64,000 nucleotides of DNA, from positions 1,054,001 through 1,118,000 of the forward strand of contig CAVPZC010000002.1 in the NCBI GenBank assembly GCA_963710175.1. Direction: 5' to 3'. Both the position numbers and the translations under genes were made by a program. The notes below the pieces were generated by a model that was not told the DNA's origin, made no database searches, and saw only the letters and a program-made list of their open reading frames with translations. This DNA is from Phormidesmis sp963710175 (GTDB lineage: Bacteria > Cyanobacteriota > Cyanobacteriia > Phormidesmidales > Phormidesmidaceae). Shown here in pieces: positions 36,015-43,996 of the stretch; position 1 is the stretch's first letter, and each line of letters starts with the position of its first letter.

Positions 36015-36632
36015 ATGACCGCAGATTGCTATGACTGGTTTGAGCCGCTCTACGCGCAGGCCGATGGAGATGCCTCTCAGGTGCCCTGGGCGCTGCCAGG
36101 AGCAGTTCCTTACCTGACCAACTGGCTGTCGCAAAATAAGATTGATGGCGCAGGGCAAGCTGCTGTCGTGGTGGGGTGTGGCCTGGGCGACGATGCCGAA
36201 GCGCTGTCAGCAGCGGGGTTTACAGTGACCGCCTTTGACGTTTCAGAAAGTGCGATCGCCTGGGCCAGAAAACGTTTCCCAAGCTCAAAGGTCAACTACA
36301 CTGTCGCCGATTTATTCGACTTGCCTGCTAGCTGGCCTGGCACATTCGATCTGGTATTTGACTTTCGCACCATTCAAGCGCTGCCGATAGAAGTACGCGC
36401 CAAGACCATCGGCCAAATTGCCTCCCTGCCAAAACCTGGCGGGACAGTGCTAATCATCACCTACGTAAGAGCTGACGGAGCTGTCATTGACGGACCACCC
36501 TGGCCCGTGTCTGAGCAAGAGTTGAGTCAGTTTGAAGAAAACGGACTGGCGGTCGTAGCAAAAAAGACTTTTCGTGAAAAAGAGAGTCGGTTTAGCGATC
36601 GCCTTCAGCTCCAGTACCAAGCGCTTACCTAA
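36015..36632 (+). CDS. class I SAM-dependent methyltransferase (thiopurine-methyltransferase-like)
   Basis: A 205-residue protein. The SAM-binding motif I reads AAVVVGCGLGDDAEALSAAG, followed by VTAFDVSESAIAWARKRFP and FDLVFDFRTIQALP. The N-terminal WFEPLYAQADGDASQVPWA, with its tryptophans, matches the thiopurine/thiol S-methyltransferase type. The substrate could be a thiol or selenide; the sequence does not decide. It overlaps the 3' end of the EcsC-like gene by 4 bases in a convergent arrangement. Confidence 0.85.
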   Translation: MTADCYDWFEPLYAQADGDASQVPWALPGAVPYLTNWLSQNKIDGAGQAAVVVGCGLGDDAEALSAAGFTVTAFDVSESAIAWARKRFPSSKVNYTVADLFDLPASWPGTFDLVFDFRTIQALPIEVRAKTIGQIASLPKPGGTVLIITYVRADGAVIDGPPWPVSEQELSQFEENGLAVVAKKTFREKESRFSDRLQLQYQALT

Positions 36633-37408
36633 ACCACATTTAGCGGTCTTTTTTCCCGCTTCTTCTTGTAAAACTGGGAGGCGGCAATGCCAAAGCTGTA
36701 GAGAATGCCAGCATTGCTGCCGGCGCCCACGGCTGCCCCCAATAGCGGAACCAGTTCAACGACGCTCAGCCCAGTTTTGACGGCGCTAGAGGTGCCCGCA
36801 GAGAGCGCAAAAATAGTCAGCGCTTCACCTTTACGAGCCGGATCATCCGCGTCAAAATCGTAGGCGGCGGCAATTCGGTAGAGCATCTCTGACTGAAGGG
36901 CCGCTACCGCAGCGAGATCAACCGCAAACAGTCCCAAAGCCACAGGGGGAACAATATTGGTGGCCAAACCGATCCCCCCCGCTTTAATCGTTGTATCCAC
37001 AATGATGTGGTGAGCGATATCCTCAGCCGATTCGCCAGGGTACTTGGCTTTGAGCTTGGCGATATCGGCCTCAGCCTTTGTCTTATCGACTTTGCCCAAG
37101 GCACTGGTCAGCCACTTGAGCCCAGGAATTTTAGCAACGTAGTCTATCGCTGGACTTTCAGCAATGGGGTGAAGGGTGCTGCCAACGCTTTCGGTGGTTT
37201 GCTCTAGAGCTGTATGGGCTGAGTCAGCGGCAGCTTCACCGACGCGAGTGCTCGTATCGACAGCCGCAGTAGAGACTTTATTAAAAATTTGAGTGCCGAC
37301 GGCTGAGACCAGGCTGCCAAGCTGTTCTGCCTGAGAAAAAGCCTCAGTAAGACTGGCGCTGAAACTGTTAGTGAGATTGGCGGTCTTCTGGTTCTGAGTT
37401 TCGGTCAT
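36629..37408 (-). CDS. EcsC-like protein
   Basis: A 259-residue protein. The first 100 residues are Ser/Thr/Ala-rich and predicted helical. The C-terminal half has hydrophobic patches (GGIGLATNIVPPVALGLFA, VVELVPLLGAAVGAGSN) and the sequence LQSEMLYRIAAAYDFDADDP ARKGEALTIF, which resembles EcsC-family proteins. EcsC is linked to ABC transporter genes in some bacteria, but its role is unknown. No neighbour supports a specific function. Confidence 0.55.
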   Translation of the reverse strand: MTETQNQKTANLTNSFSASLTEAFSQAEQLGSLVSAVGTQIFNKVSTAAVDTSTRVGEAAADSAHTALEQTTESVGSTLHPIAESPAIDYVAKIPGLKWLTSALGKVDKTKAEADIAKLKAKYPGESAEDIAHHIIVDTTIKAGGIGLATNIVPPVALGLFAVDLAAVAALQSEMLYRIAAAYDFDADDPARKGEALTIFALSAGTSSAVKTGLSVVELVPLLGAAVGAGSNAGILYSFGIAASQFYKKKREKRPLNVV

Positions 37409-37478
37409 GGCGCTGCACAGACATGGCGGTGCGGTGAATGATGCCCCCTACATTATCGGATGTGCCAGTTCGTTGCCT

Positions 37479-38855
37479 CTACTGTAGGGTAGGCTTTTGC
37501 CTGCCTGCGGGCGGCTTTAGTGCAAAAAACAGCGGTAAGAGCAGCAAATAGGCCATGTAGGGGATAAAGCCAGGACCAACTGCCAGCACCGTCGCGGGAA
37601 TCAATCCAGCGATGTTCCAGGGAATTAAGGGTGCAATCACAACAGCGGTGTCTTCTATGGCAAGAGCAAGCTGTTCGTTGCTGACCGGTTCAGCTTGCCA
37701 GTAGGCCAGGTAGTGAGGCTGCATAATTTGCTCAGTGAGTAAAATGGCGATGGTTTGGGTGCAGCCAAAGAGATTGGTCAGGGTGGCGATCGCCACAGTC
37801 GCCCCGCCGAGCTGACGACGAGTGCGAATACGGTTCAGCCAAATATCAAGGCCACTGAGCACATGACTACCCGCAAACATTCCTGCAAAGGCGGTAGACA
37901 ATAAAACCACCAGCGTTGCTTTGACCATCGGCAACAGTCCGCCACCTAAAAGAACAGTTTGCAGTGGCGTAGCGCTATCGAGATGATAGCCAAATAGCGC
38001 AAATTGAAAGATTTGAAGAAGAGAATAGTGTTGGAGATGATGGGCGATCGCAATGCCCAACCCAATGCTCACCAGCATAGCCAGCTTTACAGTCACCCGC
38101 AGCAGCGCTAACAGCAAAATAGCGGCGGCTGGCAAGAGCACGGTAGGGGAAAGATCAAAAGCTTTTGGCAGCTCAGCAGTGATAGGGCTATCGACCAGCC
38201 GAACCGGATAGAAGAGCGCCAGAGAAGTGTAGAAAACCAAAGAAAGCGCAAGCGGCCACAGGCTGCTGACTGCCATATTGCGCAGATTGTTGTACAGCGG
38301 TGTGTGGGTCACACTCGCCACCAGATGCGCGCTAGAAGACATAGGAGAGCAGCGATCGCCCACAAAAGCCCCCGCGATAATCGCCCCCGCCACTACGCTG
38401 ACACTCCCGCCGCCGCTGCGAGCCATCACCATCAGGGCAACGCCCAGCGTACCCACCGCGCCAAACGAAGTGCCCATCAGCAGAGAGACAGCGCTGGTGA
38501 GCAAAAAAGCCCAGAGCACAAAAAAACGCGGCGAAATTAGCCCAGTGCCGTAATAGACTAGCGCCGGAACCGTGCCCGCTGCCATCCAGACCGCCGTAAT
38601 CATCCCGATTAGCAACAGTACGTTGACCACCGGCAGAGACTGGCGAGCGCCCTGAACTCCCATGCGCAAAAGAGAAGTCAGGGAAAAACCGCGTCGCTTG
38701 AGCGTGACAGTGAATAGAACTAGCGCGGCCAGCAGCGGATAGGCAATGTAGCCACCAGACAAGGCGCTGGCGACCAGCAGCGCAAATGAGAGGAACAAAA
38801 CCCCGATTAAATCTAGGTTGTTGGCTAGAAGCTGGGAGTGAGCGCTAGGAGACAT
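37479..38855 (-). CDS. NhaC-family Na+/H+ antiporter-like membrane protein
   Basis: A 458-residue multi-pass protein from ATG 38855, which overlaps the GNAT stop by 11 bases; an ATG at 38939 would extend deep into that gene. About eleven hydrophobic helices are visible. Family-like segments are VWMAAGTVPALVYYGTGLIS, LLMGTSFGAVGTLGVALMVM, AGAIIAGAFVGDRCSPMSSS and TALFAGMFAGSH-like turns. The GDRCSPMSSS region is characteristic of NhaC-type transporters. Sodium/proton or malate/lactate exchange is possible. It is probably cotranscribed with the upstream GNAT gene. Confidence 0.85.
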   Translation of the reverse strand: MSPSAHSQLLANNLDLIGVLFLSFALLVASALSGGYIAYPLLAALVLFTVTLKRRGFSLTSLLRMGVQGARQSLPVVNVLLLIGMITAVWMAAGTVPALVYYGTGLISPRFFVLWAFLLTSAVSLLMGTSFGAVGTLGVALMVMARSGGGSVSVVAGAIIAGAFVGDRCSPMSSSAHLVASVTHTPLYNNLRNMAVSSLWPLALSLVFYTSLALFYPVRLVDSPITAELPKAFDLSPTVLLPAAAILLLALLRVTVKLAMLVSIGLGIAIAHHLQHYSLLQIFQFALFGYHLDSATPLQTVLLGGGLLPMVKATLVVLLSTAFAGMFAGSHVLSGLDIWLNRIRTRRQLGGATVAIATLTNLFGCTQTIAILLTEQIMQPHYLAYWQAEPVSNEQLALAIEDTAVVIAPLIPWNIAGLIPATVLAVGPGFIPYMAYLLLLPLFFALKPPAGRQKPTLQ

Positions 38856-39348
38856 ATTGAGAAGCCTGCTGAGCGATCGCCGCCTGATCGAGACGGCACA
38901 GGTGAACTTGGGTTTGTAAGCTGCCGCCAATCCGCTCATAAAAGCGAATGCCCGCCTGATTGTGAATATCTACAGTCCAATCCATGCGACCACAGCCACA
39001 CTCATAGGCGATTTGGCAAAGCCGCTGGATGAGACTTTCACCTATTTTCTGATTGCGATACTCGCCTTTGATAAACAAATCGTCTAGCCAGAGGCTGGGC
39101 TGAGCGCGAAAAGTAGAGTAGGTGAAGTGATAGCTAGCAAAGCCAACCGGAGCTGTTTCATCGGGTTTAGCCGCTGTCTCAGCGAGCAGAACGTGGGCCA
39201 TTGGTGGCGAAGCAAAGAGAGTATTGCTCAGCTTTGTGGCAGTCGCAGTGACCGCAGCCGGGCAACCGTCGAATTCGGCTTTGAGATAAATCAGGCTGAG
39301 CAGTGAGTGAAGGTCGGCGGCTGTGGCTGGGCGAATGGGGTAATGCAT
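38845..39348 (-). CDS. GNAT family N-acetyltransferase
   Basis: A 167-residue GNAT protein. IRPATAADLHSLLSLIYLKA at the start, the strand PVGFASYHFTYSTFRAQPSL WLDDLFI, the acetyl-CoA loop GEYRNQKIGESLIQRL and WTVDIHNQAGIRFYERIGG fit the diamine/spermidine acetyltransferase-like group. The acceptor could be a polyamine or amino acid. Its stop overlaps the antiporter start by 11 bases. Confidence 0.88.
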   Translation of the reverse strand: MHYPIRPATAADLHSLLSLIYLKAEFDGCPAAVTATATKLSNTLFASPPMAHVLLAETAAKPDETAPVGFASYHFTYSTFRAQPSLWLDDLFIKGEYRNQKIGESLIQRLCQIAYECGCGRMDWTVDIHNQAGIRFYERIGGSLQTQVHLCRLDQAAIAQQASQYVS

Positions 39349-39503
39349 AGCGTCTCTAGGCGAGTTGATTCACTCTAGGCGCAGCGCTCTAGCGCAGACA
39401 ACGTACAGGATTGATGGTTGATATCGACGGTATCGATGGCAGCTGTGACCGCTTTCCGGTCTACTATAGCTCTGGCCACTTAGCTCACTACGTTGGTGAT
39501 TGG

Positions 39504-39611
39504 TATAGCAGATGTCCTAATGCATCAGGACATCTGCTAGTCGAGTTGCCCGCTGTTCTCTAGCGGTTTCAGCCGACAAAAGTGTCCTAAGCAACTCGAC
39601 AGAGGCTATAG
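39504..39611 (+). repeat. two-hairpin element, copy 6 (AGCAGATGTCCT subfamily, inverted loop)
   Basis: Hairpin AGCAGATGTCCT, AATGCATC, AGGACATCTGCT (39507-39538) followed by the body with exact GTCGAGTTGC/GCAACTCGAC arms, bounded by TATAGC and GCTATAG. Read with the body forward, copies 3 and 4 have the loop as GATGCATT while this copy has AATGCATC, so the loop is flipped. It lies between the divergent GNAT and LysR genes, within about 340 bases of otherwise empty sequence. Confidence 0.85.
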
Positions 39612-39689
39612 AACCAATACGTGCTGCAAGCTAAGTGGCTATAGGAGAGTTGCGATCAAAACGAGATACGATCAAACAATAGTCAAACG

Positions 39690-40568
39690 ATGGTCAAAAC
39701 AGCTGACGGGCAGCTCAAAATTTCACAGCTGGTGGCGCTCGTCGCTGTCGCGGAGCAGGGGGGCTTTAGCGCTGCGGCGCTAAAGTTGGGCGTTGCTCAG
39801 TCAACCGTCAGCCATGCGATCGCCACTCTCGAAGCCGATCTGGGCGTAGTCTTACTGCTGAGAAGCCACTCGGGCGCTGTGCTCACCCCCCTTGGCGCTC
39901 AGATCACTCAGCAGGCAAAAGGCGCACTCAACCAGATTCAAGCCATCAGGCAAACAGCTAACCAGGCCAGAGAGCTGCACACCGGACGAGTGCGGGTAGC
40001 GACCGTGCGCACCGTAGCGACCCACATTTTACCCGCTGTGATTTCTCAGTTTCGGCGATCGCACCCCGGCCTGAGCGTAGACATTGCCGAGCACGACCTT
40101 TACGCTGGCGTCGAACAAGCTCTGCGAGAAGGGCAGGCCGATGTTGGCTTTACGCTGCTGCCGGTATCGTCAGAGTTTCAGTCGTGGGAACTGCTGCGCG
40201 AAGAATTTGTAGCGCTATTGCCACCCGGAGAAGACCGTGGCCCGCTGACTTGGGAGCAGCTCATTGGCTATTCAAGGATTGCCAACCTGCGATCGCACGC
40301 CCACAATCAGCTAGTCGATACGCATCTCTCTCGCTTTGGCTACCGCCTGCCGATAGACTACGAAGTGCGAGAAGATTCTACGCTGATGGGCTTGGTAGAA
40401 AAGGGGCTGGGCATAGCGGTATTAGCCCGCCTGGAAGCCGAGCCGATTCCGCCAGGCGTCAGCGTAAAACCTCTTCCCGAACCCTTAGAGCGCGTTTTAG
40501 GCGTGGCAATTTTAGAGAACGCGGTGCTGCCTCGGGCGGTGTTTGTCTTTTTAGATGTCCTGCTATAG
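39690..40568 (+). CDS. LysR-family transcriptional regulator
   Basis: A 292-residue LysR regulator. The winged HTH is at about residues 10-67 (QLVALVAVAEQGGFSAAALK, LGVAQSTVSHAIATLEADL). The effector domain follows (VRVATVRTVATHILPAVIS, LSVDIAEHDLYAGVEQALRE, GQADVGFTLLPV). It should bind a palindromic operator and respond to a small molecule; the target is unknown. The frame ends GATGTCCTGCTATAG, and its TAG is part of the CTATAG border of repeat copy 7, so the C-terminus may have been shortened by that element. A divergent promoter with the GNAT gene contains repeat copy 6. Confidence 0.88.
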   Translation: MVKTADGQLKISQLVALVAVAEQGGFSAAALKLGVAQSTVSHAIATLEADLGVVLLLRSHSGAVLTPLGAQITQQAKGALNQIQAIRQTANQARELHTGRVRVATVRTVATHILPAVISQFRRSHPGLSVDIAEHDLYAGVEQALREGQADVGFTLLPVSSEFQSWELLREEFVALLPPGEDRGPLTWEQLIGYSRIANLRSHAHNQLVDTHLSRFGYRLPIDYEVREDSTLMGLVEKGLGIAVLARLEAEPIPPGVSVKPLPEPLERVLGVAILENAVLPRAVFVFLDVLL

Positions 40569-40669
40569 CTCCTGTCGAGTTGCTTAGGACACTTTTATCG
40601 GCTGAAACCGTTATCTGACAGCAGGCAACTCGACTGGCAAAGTAAGAATGCATCCTTACTTTGCTATAG
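40563..40669 (-). repeat. two-hairpin element, copy 7 (GCAAAGTAAG subfamily)
   Basis: Complete copy with both borders as CTATAG. Body first (arms exact), then hairpin GCAAAGTAAG, AATGCATC, CTTACTTTGC (40637-40664). Its left CTATAG supplies the LysR stop codon. Confidence 0.9.
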
Positions 40670-40690
40670 CCCTCTCAATTTGAGGAAGTG

Positions 40691-41089
40691 CTAGGGCAGC
40701 TTATAGCTCGCTACTCGCACCGTCAGATCGCCCGCGTCAGGGCTGCGCGTAAAGATAAACGCTCCTTCCGCTTCTTCATCCCTGGAGAGAAAGTCAATTC
40801 TCTGGTCGCCCCACTCTACGAGCACCCCATCCACGCGCAGTTCGGCGACGATCTGCACAGCCTCTGCGGTTTCGCCGCCTACGTTAGTCACGGTGAAAGG
40901 CACGTAGTAGTCGCCCTGGCGCGTTTCAACGTGGGTTACGACCTTGAGAGTAGGCGGCTGCTGATGGCGCTCACTTATCCACAAATAGCCTACCGCCCCC
41001 AAAACACTCGCGACGACCGCCGACGAAATTAGGAAGCTCACCCATTCGGCTGATACCTGCATCGCCATCCGCTGCCGGGGCTTATTCAC
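40691..41089 (-). CDS. TIGR02588 family protein
   Basis: A protein of about 132 residues. One helix (WVSFLISSAVVASVLGAVGY) is followed by an Ig-like beta domain (YYVPFTVTNVGGETAEAVQI, VLVEWGDQRIDFLSRDEEAE). The start is the GTG at 41089, which overlaps the upstream stop as GTGA, a typical coupled start. A frame open to 41167 would overlap the upstream gene deeply. It pairs with a TIGR02587 membrane protein; the two families travel together in bacteria. Function unknown. Confidence 0.75.
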   Translation of the reverse strand: MNKPRQRMAMQVSAEWVSFLISSAVVASVLGAVGYLWISERHQQPPTLKVVTHVETRQGDYYVPFTVTNVGGETAEAVQIVAELRVDGVLVEWGDQRIDFLSRDEEAEGAFIFTRSPDAGDLTVRVASYKLP

Positions 41090-41970
41090 AGCGCCAACCT
41101 CCCAGCAGCGCCGCCAACTGTCGCCGGTAGCCCCAAAATCAACACCTGGCGAAGGGCCAAATCCCAAGGCGCACTCGGGTCAATCTGCCGAAAAAAGCTA
41201 AGCATTAGCGCTGAAGCCAGCAGCGAAACGACGTAAGAAAAAAGCGTCTCGCTCAGCGGACTTTGAAACATCCCCGTCTGCAAGCGACGCTGCCCCTGGC
41301 GAGTAAAGCCAGCTTGAAACACAATTCCATAAGAAACAACCAGCGAAGTGATCACTGTCATCAGCAGCCAGGGGCCGTTCACTGCCGATACCAAAACAGT
41401 GACTTCATCGGTCGGGGCGATACTAAAAGCAATGATCATCGCGCCAATTAAAGTAGCGCCCACATCGGCGGCTGTCTCGTTTAAGTTTCCCTCAGGAAAA
41501 AACCGCTCTGAGCGCGTTGGCTGACCGCTCGACGCCCCTTCTGCGTCGTCAGCATCGCTCAGCAGCTGATTGGCCAGGGCAGCTCCCAGTGAAAACGGCA
41601 CGCTTTCAAAAATAAGCTTGCCCAGTGCCTCGCTGAGCCGGGTTTCAAAGGTGATTTGCCGCAGCGTGACCAGCAGTAGCAGCGCACATACCAGCCCAAT
41701 TGCCATCGCTTCAACCGTATCGCCAATGGCCTCCCGGTTGTTTGTCGCTCTGGCCTGGCGAAAGCCTTCGGTGCGGCTGAGTAGATATAGGACGGCTAGA
41801 GTCACTAGCAGCACAAACAGCAGCCGCAATGGCGACACAGACGAACCTATCCACCACACTTCCATTGTGTAGAGTAGCGGTATGCCAAAGAGAAAACCGC
41901 CGCAAATACCGCGAACTAAGTCGTCAATTTCGTGGTTGAGCGCTGAGCCTCGGCGCTTTTTTCTGGCCAT
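41086..41970 (-). CDS. TIGR02587 family membrane protein
   Basis: A 294-residue integral membrane protein with about eight helices (GICGGFLFGIPLLYTMEVWW, LLFVLLVTLAVLYLLS, AMAIGLVCALLLLVTLRQI, DVGATLIGAMIIAFSIAPTD EVTVL). The conserved GICGGFLFGIPLLYTMEVWW and IAFSIAPTDEVTVL segments match TIGR02587. It is followed by TIGR02588 with a GTGA overlap, so the two products probably work as a pair. Function unknown. Confidence 0.8.
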   Translation of the reverse strand: MARKKRRGSALNHEIDDLVRGICGGFLFGIPLLYTMEVWWIGSSVSPLRLLFVLLVTLAVLYLLSRTEGFRQARATNNREAIGDTVEAMAIGLVCALLLLVTLRQITFETRLSEALGKLIFESVPFSLGAALANQLLSDADDAEGASSGQPTRSERFFPEGNLNETAADVGATLIGAMIIAFSIAPTDEVTVLVSAVNGPWLLMTVITSLVVSYGIVFQAGFTRQGQRRLQTGMFQSPLSETLFSYVVSLLASALMLSFFRQIDPSAPWDLALRQVLILGLPATVGGAAGRLAL

Positions 41971-42093
41971 GCAATAAAGCGCGACTTTAAATGAACAGAT
42001 CGCCTAGTATAGCGGGTTACCAAGTCTGGTGACGCTGCAATTGATTTCCGAGGCGATCGCCAAGGGCTGGGCAGTCTGAAATGCTGACCTTTC

Positions 42094-42975
42094 TCAAGCG
42101 CCTTTAGAATCGCCTTTGGACAGGTGAATATCGGTCTCTAGAGTTGTTTCGACGGATTGGCCGGGTTGTAAGGTGCCTGAAACGGGGGCGGCCTGTTTGG
42201 GGTCGGCGGCGGCAGCGATCGCCACATGCCGATCACTCACTGCCAGTCCCAGCGTCGGGTCAAATCCTCGCCAGCCGCCGCCAGGTACATACACTTCGGC
42301 CCAGGCGTGCAGATCGTGCGAGTTCTGATCCAGGTCACCTTCCTGATAGCCGCTGACAAACCGGGCCGCTAGTCCCACCGCCCGACAAACGGCCATAAAT
42401 AGCACGGTAAAATCCCGACAGGTGCCTGAGCGTTTGTTTAGCGTGACTGCTGCCGCCTGGGGCATTCCTTCCAACCGCTGCTGGTAGGCGCACTTTTCGG
42501 GTATGAGTTGGGCCAGTTGGGTGAGGAAGTAGCCCGTGTTGCTATCGACTTCTGTGGTGAGGCTATGAGCGATCGCAATAACTTCAGGGGCGATCGCATC
42601 GTCTACTCCCCAACCCAACGGCTGCTCCCAATAGGGCCGAAGCTGCACAGCTAAAGAACTCGGGTAGTCAACCGGCAGCTGTAGCGCCCAAGGCTCAGCC
42701 AAATAGTCAAAAGGATTTTCACGAATGGTTTGTACCTCGCTCACCGTTTGAATATGCCATGTGTCTAAAGGTGAATCGAACACAACTCGCAGACAGGTAG
42801 TACCGTTTTCATCCAAAAAGTAAGTTTGTTGAATCGGCTCAGGCGAGAGTGTGACCTCAAACTTTTGCAGCCACTGCATTCCGTCATTGCGGGGGCACAG
42901 CCGGAGAATGTGGGGCTTGAGCTGAACCGGATTGCTATAGCGGTAGTCGGTGGTGTGAGTAATACGATAGTGCAC
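42094..42975 (-). CDS. transglutaminase-like cysteine peptidase-fold protein
   Basis: A 293-residue protein of the bacterial transglutaminase-like family. The N-terminal beta domain (YRITHTTDYRYSNPVQLKPH ILRLCPR) precedes the papain-like domain. The catalytic cysteine is in NKRSGTCRDFTVLFMAVCRA, the histidine in SHDLHAWAEVYVPGGGW and the aspartate in RGFDPTLGL, so the triad is complete. It forms an operon with the alpha-E and ATP-grasp genes upstream; together they are a widespread three-gene set thought to make or modify a peptide. The alpha-E stop is 2 bases from this start. Confidence 0.9.
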   Translation of the reverse strand: MHYRITHTTDYRYSNPVQLKPHILRLCPRNDGMQWLQKFEVTLSPEPIQQTYFLDENGTTCLRVVFDSPLDTWHIQTVSEVQTIRENPFDYLAEPWALQLPVDYPSSLAVQLRPYWEQPLGWGVDDAIAPEVIAIAHSLTTEVDSNTGYFLTQLAQLIPEKCAYQQRLEGMPQAAAVTLNKRSGTCRDFTVLFMAVCRAVGLAARFVSGYQEGDLDQNSHDLHAWAEVYVPGGGWRGFDPTLGLAVSDRHVAIAAAADPKQAAPVSGTLQPGQSVETTLETDIHLSKGDSKGA

Positions 42976-42977
42976 AG

Positions 42978-43955
42978 TTATTGAGCCTGACTCAAAGCAG
43001 GAGAGTGTTGAGGAATTGCGATAAAGTCGGTATAGATGCAGTCACCGACCTGGTTGATCCGCCGCTGAAAGTTGTCTAAAAACTCGTGCAGACCGTCTTG
43101 AAAAATCTCGTCGAGGGTGACATAGTCGATTTCGGCTCGCAGGCGACCAAGCGCCCGCTGGCTGGCTAGCGTGTTCTCTTCCGAACCGGCGATACTGCGC
43201 AGCGAGTCTTCGGCCCGGTGCAGACAAAATTTGATAGAGCGCGGAAAGTAAGGGTCGAGAATGAGGAAGCTGGCAACGCTGGCCGGGGAGATTTTACGCT
43301 CGGTTTTGCGGTACATTTCGTAGGCGCTAGCAGATTTGAGCAGGGCAATCCACTGCAAGTTATCTAGCGGCGTGCCGACCTCCTGCGGCGACGGCAGCAG
43401 CAAAAAGTATTTCACGTCGAGAATTCGCGCTGTTTTATCAGCCCGCTCTAGCAATCGCCCTAGCCGCCCAAAGTGCCAGCTCTCGTTCCAGGATTGAGTC
43501 GCATTCATGACGCCAGAGAAGCGATGGCTAGCCATTTTGACTTCAGCATAAAAAGCGCAGAGTTCGCCGATGTCGGTCAGGGTCGTGGCCTTTGCCGCAT
43601 CCTCTACCATCAGGTAAAAGGCATTGAGCTGTTCCCACATTTCTGAAGAAATAGTCTCTCGCACTGAGCGGGCGTTTTCACGGGCAGCGCGAACGCAGGA
43701 GATGACTGAATTGGGCGAGCGGTGATCGAAGGTGAGAAAGTTGAGTGCGTTTGCTGAAGTGGCTTCGCCGTTGTAGAGCGTTTGGAAAAGGGTACGATCG
43801 CCCGACACCGAAATCAGCGGATCCCACTGTCCGGCTGTCCCGACCGGGCTATCCAGCAGCATATTGAGATTTACGTCAATAAACCGGGCGACATTTTCAG
43901 CCCGTTCAATATAGCGAGTGAGCCAGTAAATAGAATTCGCAACACGACTGAGCAC
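42978..43955 (-). CDS. alpha-E domain protein
   Basis: A 325-residue, mostly helical protein with the alpha-E family opening MLSRVANSIYWLTRYIERAE NVARFIDVN and the segment WEQLNAFYLMVEDAAKA. Alpha-E proteins are almost always encoded between a circularly permuted ATP-grasp enzyme and a transglutaminase, exactly as here. The three are thought to act together in making an unknown peptide-like product. No catalytic motif is evident in this subunit itself. Confidence 0.9.
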   Translation of the reverse strand: MLSRVANSIYWLTRYIERAENVARFIDVNLNMLLDSPVGTAGQWDPLISVSGDRTLFQTLYNGEATSANALNFLTFDHRSPNSVISCVRAARENARSVRETISSEMWEQLNAFYLMVEDAAKATTLTDIGELCAFYAEVKMASHRFSGVMNATQSWNESWHFGRLGRLLERADKTARILDVKYFLLLPSPQEVGTPLDNLQWIALLKSASAYEMYRKTERKISPASVASFLILDPYFPRSIKFCLHRAEDSLRSIAGSEENTLASQRALGRLRAEIDYVTLDEIFQDGLHEFLDNFQRRINQVGDCIYTDFIAIPQHSPALSQAQ

Positions 43956-43996
43956 CGTTTAATTTCCCCTTTCAGCTTTGAGTTTCTGTTCTAATC

